Assembly (NCBI GenBank): GCA_014773175.1
Contig: VXCM01001342.1
Coordinates: 145,405-209,404 of the forward strand
Length of the DNA: 64,000 nucleotides
Direction of reading: 5' to 3'
From: Lucifuga dentata
Lineage: Eukaryota; Chordata; Actinopteri; Ophidiiformes; Bythitidae
A model generated the notes under the pieces. The model was given only the letters and a program-made list of their open reading frames with translations. It had not been told where the DNA came from and did not search any database. The position numbers and the translations under genes were made by a program. Each line of letters opens with the position of its first letter. Position 1 is the stretch's first letter. This document shows, piece after piece, positions 35,498 to 48,756 of the stretch.

Positions 35498-35691
35498 ATG
35501 TTGATGACACAGTTTCACTTACTTAAGACTCCAAAGAAAATTCAGGTGTGGTTGCGTTAAATTTTAATGAAAAAACGGGAGACAACTAAATAATATCTTT
35601 GCATCGTATGTGTCAAGCAACCACCGACTGTAGGCTAACTTACCAGTTAAACTCGTTAAACCGAAACACCAAGTCAGCTGATTACCTGAGT

Positions 35692-36545
35692 TTTAGTTTA
35701 GTTTAGTTTCGTTTATTTATTTCAAAGGAAATTTGTTTGGCCAGGCATCAACATACACAACATCAAACACACCTAAGCATAAAAGCACACAAATACAACA
35801 CATTTCGATTATCAATCAATTATAGAAAAATACAAGGCAATACTCAATATGTCAAGAGCAGTGTGGGTAGAACTCATCCTCATCCAGCTGCATCCAGAGA
35901 ATTAAAAGCTTAAAAGTTCATACATGTAGATTATAAGAACAATGAGATAAGATTGTACCAAATAAATGCTGTCACAAATCCCCCCCTATACATATATATA
36001 TATATATAATTTATTTTTTAAATCAAACCATGAAAAACAAACAAAAAGAATTACTGCACTGAATTCAGCCTGTCAACAGCTACAGATGTAATTTCTCAAC
36101 TGCCTGGTTCTCGTAAGCGGCATTCTGAAGTGGTGACCTGAAGGAAGGAGGTCAAATTCCCTATAAAGTGGATGCTCTGGGAAGTTGAGAACTGAGAACA
36201 GCTTCTTTATAACTCATTTACTGTTGATCTCATGAAGCTGGACCTGTTGCACCCTAATCACCTTTGAGGCAGTTTTGACAAGCCTTGCCAGGCCTGTTTG
36301 TACTAGACAGACTAATGCTGCTAAACCAGGCCACAAGACAGTAAGAAATAACAGATTCTATAAAACACCGATAAAACAATGTCATTAACACATTGCAGAC
36401 CTTAGAAGAATCCATCTTCCTTAAGAAGAACAGATGCTGCTGAACCTTCTTACAAAGTGCGTCAGAGTTTTGGTTATCTTGTTTCTGCAGGGACACAACG
36501 CCCTTTAGCTCCTTAATTTCAATGATTTTATCTGACAGGTCTAAT
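35692..36545 (-). mobile_element. L1-like LINE remnant: ORF2 C-terminal fragment and 3' UTR
   Basis: On the minus strand about 36254-36545 stays open and encodes a piece with LFFLRKMDSSKVCNVLM, LFYRCFIESVISYCLVAWFS and CQNCLKGD-stop. This resembles the end of the reverse transcriptase region of fish L1/Tx1-type elements (FFLRKL...FY-S-ESV). The left part (35692-36250) is A/T-rich non-coding sequence ending in a (CTAAA)-type tail. It lies between the presumed promoter and the first coding exon of the C4orf33 homologue. Confidence 0.7.
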
Positions 36546-36938
36546 CTAACTAGATAAGTTCACTTTGATTATTGCCGATTTGGTTTATTAGGAAGTCAAA
36601 TTCACTAGATACCAATCGCAGTAAATTATTGAGTAACTGAATTGCACTTGTCCTTAATCTAATTTGATAAACTGCTTTAAGAGCTGAACAGTAAGCTTGT
36701 TAAGACACAGTAAGCTCAGCTGGAGCACTGTTGACAGTATAAGTGGCTTTCTGGAGTCTTTGACAACATGGGGGTAAATCATGGACTACTGTTTATGACA
36801 TGTTTCTATATCCTATACTGTGAAGCTATGTAAGTTTGCAATATACTGTGCTGCACAGTGTGACCATGAAAATTACTGCACATTTCTTGTACTTTGAAGT
36901 AAATCTCGTACTGATTGAATTTGTCTTTCAGGCCTCGT

Positions 36939-39222
36939 ATGCCTATGGAATTTTTGATCAGGCATACCTGGGATAGCAATCCCGTGACCCATGACCCTGT
37001 CAGGATCATTTTCTCTCCTGGAGCTGGAGGTTTGAAGATGGAAGTGTTTGCTCCCTTCTTCAATGATCCAGCAGCCCCTGCAGGTCCCCCTGGCCATGCC
37101 TTCCCTGGACTCTGGGATTATGAAGGTGGGTAATGCAGTAAGGAGTTGCTGTATCGTACTGTACTTAACAGTTTTTTACACATGAAAAATTTGTCAGAAT
37201 TTGTCAACACAACAGAAACTTTATAACATCATAATATAATGTAATATTTCAACATCCATAAACTACAGCACCCAGAATTTCCAGAGCCTAATCAACACAT
37301 CTTTCATACAGATTTAGCTTAGTAAAATTGACAAAGTTCATATTAATTTAAAGGTTATTGTATTACATTGCAGTATATTCTACAGGTGTTGCTTTTATTG
37401 TGCCCACAGCTCTGTACTTGTAGTCATTCTATTTTTTTTTTAATTCCAGTAATGATTTAGTAAAGAATGAATGAGGCAATTTTAGACCACTCAACACATG
37501 CTGATATAAAATTATGAATATAGTCCAATGAGGATGGGGTGAATAGGGATTTAGTGTGTTTATGAGGCCATAATTGTAATTTCTTTATCATTATTATGGT
37601 GACACAGCAATTAAACCCTGTAATGAAGTTGAGTAATAACAATCCTATCTAATTGACCTTAACTAAGTTCGATTTCTGGCTAATGAACCCCACATATTTA
37701 GCCTCATATGTTACTTATTAGATTGGAAACCAACCCCATTATGATCTAGACAGATAATGTGTGCTCCTAGGTTAGTGGGTGTGCTGGTCTTCATTACGTT
37801 ATTTGAAAGTTTATGTATCTGTTATTTTTACATAATATTGTAAGACTTAAAATAAATTACTTGAAATTACTCAACTATCATCTCATTTTGGAATAGCTGG
37901 AATCTGGAATACTTAGGGATGTTAAGAACATTCCTGTAAATTGTTTGATAATGTATGTTAAATATATTTTTGTTATTGATCTTATATTCCCAGTGGTCGA
38001 GGCTTTCTTCCTGGATAGTACTACTGAAAATTACCTAGAGGTGGAGATTTGTCCGTAAGTACAGTGTATTACACAGTTTATTTACCTGACATGAAAAAAA
38101 TCTTGTCATATACATGTCTTTGACCATATGTTTATACAAAATCCTTCTGTACAATAATGGCATAAACTGGTATAAAAACACATCCCAGTTAGGGTTCCTA
38201 TTGCATTCCCAGATTTCAGATGATGGAAGATTTCTCTTTGATTGCCTCTGCCAAGGTTTCTCCCATTTTTCCTTATGTGAGGTTTTTGGGGCAGTTTTTG
38301 TAAGAATTCTTGGGCTTATTTGTCTGAGTTGTGGAAATGGGCCAATGAAGCACTTTAACATTTTGGCTATGTAGTTAAATATAACTTTGACTTAAGTTAA
38401 AGAATAAGGCATCTTCTCTATTTTTTAATTTTAGACATGGACAACATCTGATATTACTGCTCTCAGGAAGAGGCCAAGCATTCCAGGTAGGCATCAAGTT
38501 AGCTATTCAGAGGACATAAAGGGGGCAGTGATAACAACCTAATTTTCTTTTCTCTTAATTTTTGCTTCCAGCAACAACTGCCCATTGTGTTTAATGCGGT
38601 GATCACAGGGGAGAAGTGGATGGGTGAGGCTCTCCTCCCCTGGGTGTACTTCCCTCCCAACGTCAACAAGATGAACACCTATGCAATCCATGGCTCAGGA
38701 GAGAAGCGCACATATGAATCTCTCTACCCTGTACCCAAAGAGGACCTAGTCGAAGGCCAAAAACCCAACTTGTGAGTATGCCAAGTCCAAAGAGTACGTT
38801 ATTTCAGGCCATATGCTGTAGGCTTTATTTTATATACTAGGATCTTGAAATAGAAGTTGCATTTCCTCCTAAGATAGATGTTAAACTGAGGAAAATGTTT
38901 TTTCTGCAGCCAGGTAGGAAAAGCTTGTTTGAACAACAAGATATGATGGGATTACCTCTAAGCTACTATACACTTTTTAGCTTTGTCAGCTGTTATTTAA
39001 CAACAAGCCAGTTCATTACCACATAAAATGAGGTGCTAATACAGAGTAATACAGAGTGTGTGTGATGGTGTGTAGTTTGGGTTTTATATATCTTTCATTA
39101 AATTCTCTCTCTCTCTCTCTCTCAGCCACCTCCTGGAGTATTTCCAAGACTTCCGTCTGCAAAGCATCATGGGAGACGGTTGGGTCCAGCCAGAGTCTGG
39201 TCTCTGGAAGGGAAAGTGCTGA
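36939..39222 (+). CDS. c4orf33: UPF0462 family protein, C4orf33 homologue (complete, 5 coding exons)
   Basis: A small conserved protein of unknown biochemical function. Coding exons are 36939-37125, 37994-38054, 38435-38486, 38572-38771 and 39126-39222, all GT-AG and phase-consistent, giving 198 residues against 199 in human as recalled. Matches include [51 protein letters not shown] and [15 protein letters not shown]. An acceptor (TTGTCTTTCAG, ending 36931) lies 7 nt before the first ATG, so a non-coding first exon exists upstream. Two in-frame ATGs (36939 and 36945) are possible; the second aligns with the human start MDFKIEHTWD. No signal peptide or membrane segment is seen. Confidence 0.95.
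37126..37993. other. C4orf33-homologue intron 1, nothing recognised
   Basis: Unique AT-rich sequence. The shorter introns 38055-38434 and 38772-39125 are also plain, the latter with a (TC)n acceptor tract at 39104-39124. Confidence 0.55.
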
Positions 39223-39760
39223 GTGTTGCAAAACAGTCTTTATTTTCTCTCACTCTTTTTCTCTGTCACACACATGGACACACATCCAGACACCAAGGTG
39301 GGAGCAAGATCAGTCATTGATGGGGAACAAAGTGCAATCGATCTTTATTAGCTCATGATGTCAAACGATACGACATGAAATATGTTACCAACTTGTCAGT
39401 GCATATTAGATGTCTATTATACATAGATATTAGATGCACATGCATGCACACACAGCACATCACATAGTGCTGGATGGCCTCAACATAGTGATTGCAACTC
39501 ACTGCCAGAAACAAATGCTGACTTTGACATTCAGCTGCTAAGTAATTTGTACAATTTACCTCACTGAGATAAAGCGCAGTTTTTTGGGGGGGGATTATTT
39601 CCTCTGACTGTTGAAAGTGAAGAGTTGTGAGTAAAAATCTTTTCGACAGAGACATGTACATGCCAGATTCTTTGATTCAGTTCTACACTGTAATTATTTT
39701 ACAATCATTCCATCGCCTTTATTGATTTGAATGTACAATAAAATGGTTATATTTTTCATT
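39223..39760 (+). terminator. C4orf33-homologue 3' UTR with AATAAA at 39737-39742
   Basis: A canonical polyadenylation signal lies about 515 bp after the stop codon. No earlier AATAAA or ATTAAA was noticed in the UTR, so cleavage is expected near 39755-39765. Confidence 0.7.
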
Positions 39761-41532
39761 ACCAGTTATTTCTGCTTGATTGCTTGATATTATCACTTTT
39801 CTTCCATTACATCCACTCAAGATTCATGGTAGCTTTTCCTTGAAACCCTGCGTATGACTCTGTGCCATCTGCATATTGTCTTATGTCAGATGATTGTACA
39901 TTATGGATTTCTTTCCATTCTTCATTAAAATGACATGAAGGCTGCACTGAATTTATCTGTAAATTTAAATCATCCAGACTAACTACACAGTTCATCCTCA
40001 CTTTTTCACTTGTTTTAGGAAGTTGTGAAGCTTACAGGCACTTTGATCCCAACATACATAGGCACATGATAAATCCCTGTCTTCTTTGTATGAGCCTGAG
40101 AGTGTCTTCCCTTTGCCTATGCTGTAGCCCAGAGAAGAGTCTATGTATTTATGCGATCTCTTGGATCATTGGCTGGCAAACCAGTGATCCTGACCAGGAG
40201 ATGGGCCAACTGATTTTCATGTTGGCCGTATTGCTCTTCAGTGTGGCAGCCCATAAGCCCATATTGAGCCCTATCACTTTTAATTGGCGTTCTTGCCTTG
40301 AAAAGTGTGAAGTGATTAGGCCTAGAGAGCCCACTGCTTAAGCCCCCTCCTTATTGCCTGCGGTGCCTTGCCATCTCAAGCGATGATAAGGAAAAAGCTA
40401 TTCACATGCACACATCCTGTTGCGCACACACACGCACACAAGCGGGCAATTGTATTCAACAGCATGGCTTTTACTAATGCAAATGTCAACTCAAACAGGT
40501 GTTTTTGGACACACTGGAACAATTGGATCCTCATAAGACATTTTGATGAATACAAATGAAATGTCCACACACTTGCGAGCTCACACAACCACAGTATGTG
40601 TCCCCACTAAGATGTAAGCCTGTTTTCTTCTAATTAGTGTGAAGAGATGAGAGGAGAGCCAAACAGTTAGCTCCCTCTTCCCTATCTACAAAACCCTGGC
40701 AGACAGACACAAGAGCTGCCTTATCATCCCAGAAAGGAGACCAGCTTCCTCTACAACATTCAACACTAGCTTAAAGGTGATTCTGTATGTTAAAAACTTT
40801 CTGGTGATCAATCAGACCTTGTTCTTCTTCAAGAGATGTGTCTCATTTATTCTAGTTTAAAGGGTATTTGAGGGTATGAATAAGAATAAAGTTGTGATGA
40901 AAAACAGAACGAAAAGGATAAAAGAGTGATCTTGTAACATGAAAAGCGCAAGAGATTGAAAAAGGTGAAAATGGTAATGACTGCCTAGTTTGGTTCTTTG
41001 ATAAAGAATCAAATGAAAGATGCATACTGAAGCTAATAAGATACTACAAGACTTCATAGGCTTTGTGGCACCAAAAGCAATATCACATTATTTGAAGTGA
41101 TGCAACTTATAAATGCACAACCACAGCTTGGCTTACTACCAATATATTATATTGCAAAAACAAAGAAATTTTTTATCATTGTTCATACAGGACTTTAACC
41201 AACCTAATCACCGGAGTGCTATTTAGACCTAAACTTCAGGCAACATTTCACCAATGTACTTTCCACAATGACCAAGGCTACACCAGTCATAAATTATTAT
41301 AACATATCATCAATGCTGAGTTAGTTCATTCTGAGGTTAAAGTACATATGCCTATAATAAAGACATAATGGGAGGGAACATGGCATCCCAGACTTTCCCT
41401 GCGCTGACTGAATGCTCATTAATTCTGTCTAATTATTGTCCAATAAGTCCATCATTACTGCGAGGCCTGCAGGGGTGAAGAAAGAAGGGATGAGTGGTGC
41501 TGGGCATAAAAAAATATAGAGCTGATAGGTCT

Positions 41533-41571
<39 letters not shown>

Positions 41572-41581
41572 NGATAGGTCT

Positions 41582-41622
<41 letters not shown>

Positions 41623-43498
41623 ACGCACGCATGTGAATGTATGATGACACAGTACTAATTGCAGGTGTAGCTGTAAATGTTCCTATGAGGATGTCATGGG
41701 TAGAAGCATGAAGCTGTGAGAGGCTGGGAGAGGAAAAGAGATGCAGAGTCAAGCGAATGCCAGGGACATTAATGAGGGCCAGACCAAATTCCACTTCTCA
41801 ATAACATCTCAGTGACAAAGACAGAGAAAATGAGGGGAATTGAAAAATAGGAGAGGAAAAAGAGAAGGGGTTTCATTAGAAAAGAATGTCAAACAACCAC
41901 TTGCAAACTTAGTCAAGCAAGAATCCATTCTCACATCCACACATCCGTACACAGATATGTACACAGACATTTTGTCACACATCAGTGCAAAGTATACTAG
42001 GAAACACATCAATAGCAAGAAAGGATACAAATGCACATTTTGTGGAATAGTAATTAAATGAAAATACTCTGCCTCATTTTTATGAATCACTGTTAATGTA
42101 TGCATAAAGGTTGCCCTTCCACTTTATATGCCCCCCCCCCCCCNCCCCACACACACACAAACTTAGGCATAGCTGCACTTCTTTTATTATAATTGAATAA
42201 ACATTAGAAACAAATGATATCAGCTAACAGGAAAAAATAAGTAATTTGTGTCTTCTTTGTTATCAGCACAGAATATAAATCATAACTGTTTGCCTGATTG
42301 ATTCTATTGTATTGCCACCTGCCTGCCTCGTTTCTCATCCATCCATATATTGTTTATCTTCATTTGAAGCTAAATAAGATTGTTATTGGATATGATGCTT
42401 ACTAAATGGATGAATTTCATCGTTTTTTAGAAAGCATATTAAATCCCAAATAAATGTAGCACATAATTAATAAGCAATATTTGTTCTTGTACAGCAGATT
42501 CACAAAGAAGCAAACTCTTGAAACAGGAATCTGATTGTTGGAAAGATATTGTGATACAAGATGGTTATATTCCTTTCTTTATAATAGCAAATTGACCACA
42601 TTAGACTGGAAGGTAATTCATATAGAACTTGATGCTACTGGCTGCAAATGAGTAAATTCATAAACTCTTAATTAGGAAATAAATCATACTGTTACCATAG
42701 CAACAAAGTTTAAAAGTAGTAATGTTAAATGAGAGCATGTTTGTCTCAAGACATGGAGATATACTGTATGTGTGTTTGTGTCCATTCATGCACATGTACT
42801 GTCACCTCCTTATAAGCTCATTACTGTGGAGCCTTGTTAGCTTCTGCTACATCTCATGCCTTTTCATTCCATTAGGTCTGGTTTGTCTGTATTACTCTTG
42901 CAGAAGGAGCTGCAAGTCTATTTAAAAACCATGACAAATGTTAAAATAACAATGAAGTTAATCTCCTAAAATGAACACACACAAATTACATCATTAGATG
43001 TCACACTCTACCCAAGGACCTCTTCCATTTTTTTCGCTAATGGTGATTCCTCTCTACTCCTCTTCACTCACTCTTGTTCATATCTCCATTATCTCCATTC
43101 CTATCATTATCATTGCTCACTTTTCTCCCTTTTCCCATTTAAATATTTTCCTGTCTTCTCCTCAATCATCCTCCACCCACTACCTCTTCTCCTCCCTGTG
43201 CATTTCTTCTCATTTTCTTCTCTTTCTCCCTCCTCCCTTCCCCTCTCTTCATCTCCTGAGCCCTGTACTCTCTTCAGTCCCCTTCAGTTCATGAAATGGA
43301 TGGAGGCGGATAAAACATTAGTGTAGATGAATGGCTAGACTGGCCTAACACAATCTGGCCCACTTTAGCAGCAGTTCAATATGGACTCACCCACAGTTCA
43401 GTTACCCTGGCAGGGCACTTCACTAAATCTCAGTTTGACTGGATCACAAAGGCTATGATGGATACAGACTTGACAGATCAAAACTGTCTGTGTTTGTG

Positions 43499-43574
<76 letters not shown>

Positions 43575-43786
43575 ATATGCATGCTTGCATCTGCTTGTGT
43601 AGGCATGACAGATACGGCAGAGAATTGGCAGATGGGTGAACTGTGAGAGGCAGAACTAATAATTATAGCATTTATCTGGTTTTGATGTCATGGCTGCCTT
43701 TGTTGTATTATCAACAGATAAGAGCCTGAAATGTTTTTCAATGTATTCCATTATTACAACACCTGCATTTTTTAAAAAGAGTAAAA
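39761..43786. other. Intergenic, no gene found
   Basis: Unique sequence with microsatellites: a (GT)n run with an assembly duplication at 41524-41613, a C-run with N at 42131-42148, and (GT)n(GA)n at 43502-43571. The block 40020-40350 is less AT-rich and has no repeats, but no open frame looks coding. Confidence 0.5.
43502..43571. repeat. (GT)n then (GA)n microsatellite
   Basis: A compound run like the one at 1622-1694 but without the adjacent shared sequence. Confidence 0.97.
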
Positions 43787-43998
43787 GCTATAGGCAGAGC
43801 CGTTTCTGACTACTTTGGCGCCCTAGGCGAGACATCCATTGGTGCCCCTTCACCCCCATTCCCCAAAACACATGTACAGGAAAAAAAAAAGGGCAGTTTC
43901 AGTCTTAACTTATAACACATTGCACTCATTGTTTACACTTTGTTAGGGGTCTACATTATTGTGTATTTTTGTCACAAGGAGACACTACAGAGTAACTA

Positions 43999-44452
43999 CA
44001 GCGTTGGCCGAAAGTATGTCACCCCCCCACCCCACCCCCCTGTATTTTTAAACTTTACCAAAGTACCACTCCAAACACAACAAAATTAATTTATTAGTAT
44101 TTTACAATTCCTTAGACTTAAATTTGGATTTCTGAGTAGGTAATATGACTACAATATTTCTACAACTCAGTGAAAACACATGAAAACCATGTGACCTCTG
44201 ACCCTACTTCAAAGCAGATGTTTTAACTTCCTGTTTGATCTCTACTAATAATGTTGGTATTCTTCAAATCTTAATAATATGTCTTAAGTGTCTTCCTACT
44301 TAACACTATTATGAACTATTGGCTTTTTTTCACTTGTACTTTAACACACTACAAAAATGCATTTTGTTGTGTTTGGAGTGGTAATTTAACTCAGAAAGAA
44401 AAGTTTACACAAAAATACAGGACACAGGGTGCAAAACTTTTGGCCAGCGCTG
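43999..44452 (+). mobile_element. TA-flanked Tc1-type MITE, copy 2, nested in the hAT element
   Basis: 454 bp with TA on both sides, ends CAGCGTTGGCCGAAAG and (other strand) CAGCGCTGGCCAAAAG. The interior is nearly the same as 32816-33225. Confidence 0.88.
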
Positions 44453-44655
44453 TAGGTGCAAATCACAATATGAAAAACTACTTTTTGTTTGTCAATGTAT
44501 TAATAGCCATTGATGAAATGAATTAGACATTGCTTAGCTCTAACTTTAAACAAAATGTAACATAGTGCTGTGATTTCTGTAGATAAGCAGGGAAATTCAC
44601 ATGTTGCAGCAACACAGGACTCAAGAATACGAAGCAAGAAAAACCAACAGATTAT

Positions 44656-44790
44656 ACAAGATAACAGAACAGTGAAAATCAGAAACTTTGCTTTGCATGA
44701 GTATACAAGAATAGAATAACTTNACAAGATAACAGAACAGTGAAAATCAGAAACTTTGCTTTGCATGAGTATACAAGAATAGAATAACTT
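44656..44790. other. Assembly duplication around an N
   Basis: 67 nt (44656-44722) are repeated exactly at 44724-44790 with one N between. Confidence 0.9.
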
Positions 44791-45981
44791 TCTGTTGTAT
44801 TTTTAATATCTTACAAGTTATAGTACAGACTGAACAAACTACAAAATAGAATAAAAATAAAAACTGTAATATAACAGACTGAACACACTATACAAAATAA
44901 AATAGAAAAAACTGCACAATAAAAACTATGCAAAATAGCATCATAACTATTTACAGCACATATCACAGTATGATTTACAAAAAATATTGCAAATCAGAAA
45001 GAAGCAACCCAAGCTACAGCAGCAGCAGCTGTCACTGATGATGTTAGACAGTCTGATAGCAGAAAGGACAAAGGACCTGCAGTAGTCTCCTTTCTACACT
45101 TTGTACCAGCCCCACAAAATAATAATCTTATTATAAACATCTTTTACTTGAACAATATAACATTTCTTACAGTACATTTATGCGAACTTGTGGCAAATGA
45201 TGCTAAGCTAAAGCAGGTTCATGTGGTTGGCTAACATTTATCTAGCTAATTAAATTAGCTAGCTGCTAGCTACACTACACAATGCTATAAACACTAGATA
45301 AAAAAAAAATATTGCTGTACCTTTGCATTGAACTTTTTTCTTTCTCCTCTTCCTATTTTGAGACCCAGATTCCTTTGATCATTTCATTATTATTTTTTTG
45401 CTTTACTTTAACTTCGCTCGTTATTACTCATTCACTTCTTCCAACTGCACAATGCAGGTTTACCTGCTTAGAGCCCTTCCCCACTGTTGCTGCTGTTTAC
45501 CGTGAAGTTTGGAAAATATACGGGTCGTTGTGTGTTACTTCTGTCTCTCCCTGCTTTACAGAGTAGTTTCTGTATACTGCTCCGTGTTGTTCCAGAGAAT
45601 ATTAATGAAACGGACAATGCGCCGAGTATAAATACCCCGGCGTTCTATGGAAGCGCGCGCGCGGCCGGTGACAGCCGCTCGCGCGAGTTTAACCTTTAAA
45701 GCAGTGCTGCTGTGTCTCAGGCTGGTCGGCAGGACGACTCTTCTCAGGACAGTATGAGCTCCAAACTGCGTCAGCTGTGTGTGTTGCAGCCTTGACTTAC
45801 AGCATTAGTGAAATGAATGGATACCACTTTACCAACGGACCAAGTGCAGGTGGCAGGAGTATAAAATAAATTAATTGGCCAAAAAAAAAAAAAATCCTTT
45901 CTCTTTGGCGCCCCCTCTACCTGTAGGCGCCCTAGGCAACCGCCTGGGTTGTCTATGCCAAAAAACAGCCCTGGCTATAGG

Positions 45982-48756
45982 AAAGGTGTTAACTATATAG
46001 CGAATGATTTCATATGCAGAAAGGAGGGTGGTGACATTATCATGGCTATATAGTAGCTATATTCCCATTCTATAAACACTACACAGCATTTCTAGCTTCA
46101 TAATAATGAATGTAAAAATGATAAATATAAATGCATAGATGGAAAATAAAAGCTGCATAGAAACCAACTCATATGGAAACAAAATTGAATGTGCTTAAAA
46201 CAAGTCCAAATTGCTCCTAGAGATTAGAGTTAAATTATTCATCAATTCTCATTAAATGATAAAATCAAATTAACACACATTAATATTTCTGCTATTATTG
46301 ATGCTACTAATTCTCTACCAACAACAATTATCCTATTTATAATAATGTTAATTTAGAGTTTATTAATTAAACTTCTATTGGTTTAATGAGGGGAACAGGT
46401 AACGCTAAGGAGCTTAGGTCTGAAAACCACAGCAAGCTTGCCCTCTACTGACAGAATCTTATTAGCCAAGATAAGAGACAGATCAATGGTTTTAAAGTCA
46501 GTGGATGATCAGTGCACAGCCATTTATAACACCATTGACTCGATTAATTCTACCACTATCATTAAGAGGATCAATCTCAATGCAGCAGAGTGCATTACTA
46601 AGTGACAACTTTACTAAGCTGCCCTAATTATACCCAATTACAGGGGTATACTCTTAATTTTAAGAATTAGTACATGTTAACCTTGTGATTGTGGACAGGC
46701 CAGTCAGTATTTGTGAATGTAAATAAACACCTTGTTTCCAAAGTCAGACATCAGGTCATTAACATGCTAATTTGTTGTATGTGTGGTTCATCTCAGTGAG
46801 CTATGCAATATGACAACATCAAGCCAGAAAAATGTACCCATGCCATTGATATGCTGAAAGGGTAAAAGACAGAAAATTATGGCAGAATGGGAGGCAGTAA
46901 AGTCTGATGACTCAAAATTGAGGATAGGAGAGGACAGGGGTCAGTCAAATGCCAGAAAAAAAAAAAAAATTGAAAGGGTAAAAAAAATATTGCTTTGCTC
47001 AAGCTCAGAAAGAGCTTCTGACATTTCTTAAATTCCTTGAATTAATCTCTGTGCTGTATACATTTAGTTACCAGAGTCTATGATATACCTGTGCAATATA
47101 ATGCAATCTAATACAAATGAATCTCTAATAAATGTTCATTTGTAAGCTGATAATACTCAGTTTTATTGGTGCTGTGGCTGTGTGTGCTGTCAAAGAAGTG
47201 TTGATTCAACTCGATGGTCATTTCTGAGGCCATAGTTACATGGTAGACTTCATATTTTTGATTTTGTTGAAAGGTGTTTTTAATGTTTTCTGCACATAAA
47301 GAAGACATAATATTAGAAACATCTCCAAACTGTAAGGTATACATAATGGATGCGAGGCATACTGTTTGGTCTTGATAGATCAACCTTCTAATTTGGGGGA
47401 GGGCACACAGATTCAGTTTGACTATCTAGTCAACTAAAGAGCAATTTTTTTGTTGCTCCCTTCTTGAACTATTCTAGTATGAGAGCTTCCATGTGATCAA
47501 ACTGGTTAAGCATAGTTTTGCTAATCACCAAACAAACGTGTCATTGATGTCATTGTGCTCAAGTGAACACAATACAAGGTAGCTCACGTGCTTTAAGCTT
47601 TAAACTATGTTAATGTATGTTTGCAAAGAAGCCATGTTAATTTTGGAAATTACTTGCTAGGATAGTTTGGATCCTACTGTAGTTACACACTCCCTACACG
47701 TGGGGATCTATACGCTAACATTGTACTTTTTGACAGAATCCACAGTATTTCGCACCTCTAAGTGAACTTTCCTTTGAGGGGGTAATAAAGTGTCTCATAC
47801 CAAAAATAGTTTAGTTTAACTGACATGTTGGAGAAGAGCCCAAGCCACATTTCAGTTGCTGTAACTTGTTAGATGTCTGACCCCCTGCTGAGTGCCTCTG
47901 TTTGTTTATATCTGTGTGTCGCATGAAAGGAGTAATCGGAAAGTGAGAGAGAACAGCTAATAACTATTTATGAGAAAAATAAAGTGTGGATAAAAATAGA
48001 GTGAAAGACATTTTGAATCCACGAACTGCAGAACCAGTTTCCTCAGGATATTATCATAGCTAGAAAATGACAATATGTTTTATTTTTAAATATAATGAAA
48101 ATTGAATGAGCATATTGTGACAGTGCTACATGCCACCCAGAAGTCCATATTGAGAACTCTGTCCAGTAACCATAGTACTGGACATAGTGCTTCACTCGAT
48201 GAAAAGCCAAGATCCTGCAGACCTTATGAACTGGTTGGCCATTTATGAGTGAGGTTTATTATCTTCAGCTTATACCAATTTTTATAAAAACAAAAAACAA
48301 GACAAGAAACAAAACAAAAACAAACAAACAAAAAACCCCAATTTATTTATAAGCAGTAGATCCTTTTTAAAAGATTTTATCATGTCTTCCCACATAATTA
48401 ATGGTGCTGTTTCTTTCTGCAACAGGATGCTGTTAATTTATAATACCCTAATTTATAACAGAGTCTCCTGGAGGCAAGGACAGTTTAGATTCCACTAACA
48501 GAGAAAATGCAGAAGAGCCATTGATGATGCTACAGATGCATTGTGAACCTATACATGAATTAAGGGTATTTTATAATAAAAGTTTCACCCAGATTTTTGC
48601 TGATTTTTACAAATGAGCCATAATGAGCCCTATCTATGTGCAAGGAACAGTTGGGGACAGTGGGCTGGAGAAGACATGCATAAGTAAGGACACGTTTCTT
48701 GACTGGACATGCACTGAATCAAGCTAATACAAATAACAGAACACTTGACTGACCTA
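45982..48756. other. Intergenic, AT-rich unique block
   Basis: No gene, and no transposon recognised. 46190-46400 is a low-complexity-free AT-rich stretch with many ATTA/TAAT words. Confidence 0.5.

Larger units (their letters stand above)
43795..45973. mobile_element. hAT-type element, 2,179 bp, with perfect 8-bp target duplication
   Basis: The element starts CAGAGCCGTTTCTG and ends, on the other strand, CAGGGCTGTTTTTTGG. It is flanked by identical octamers GCTATAGG at 43787-43794 and 45974-45981. An 8-bp duplication and a CAG start are the hallmarks of hAT transposons. Subterminal words GGCGCCCTAGGCGA / GTAGGCGCCCTAGGC lie near both ends. No transposase frame is visible, so it is non-autonomous. 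A TA-flanked MITE is nested inside, and a duplicated 67-nt segment around the N at 44723 inflates the length. Confidence 0.88.

Noticed and set aside
44656..44790. A 67-bp tandem duplication inside the hAT element
   Set aside because: The N between the copies and the same 67-nt length at other sites point to an assembly artefact.
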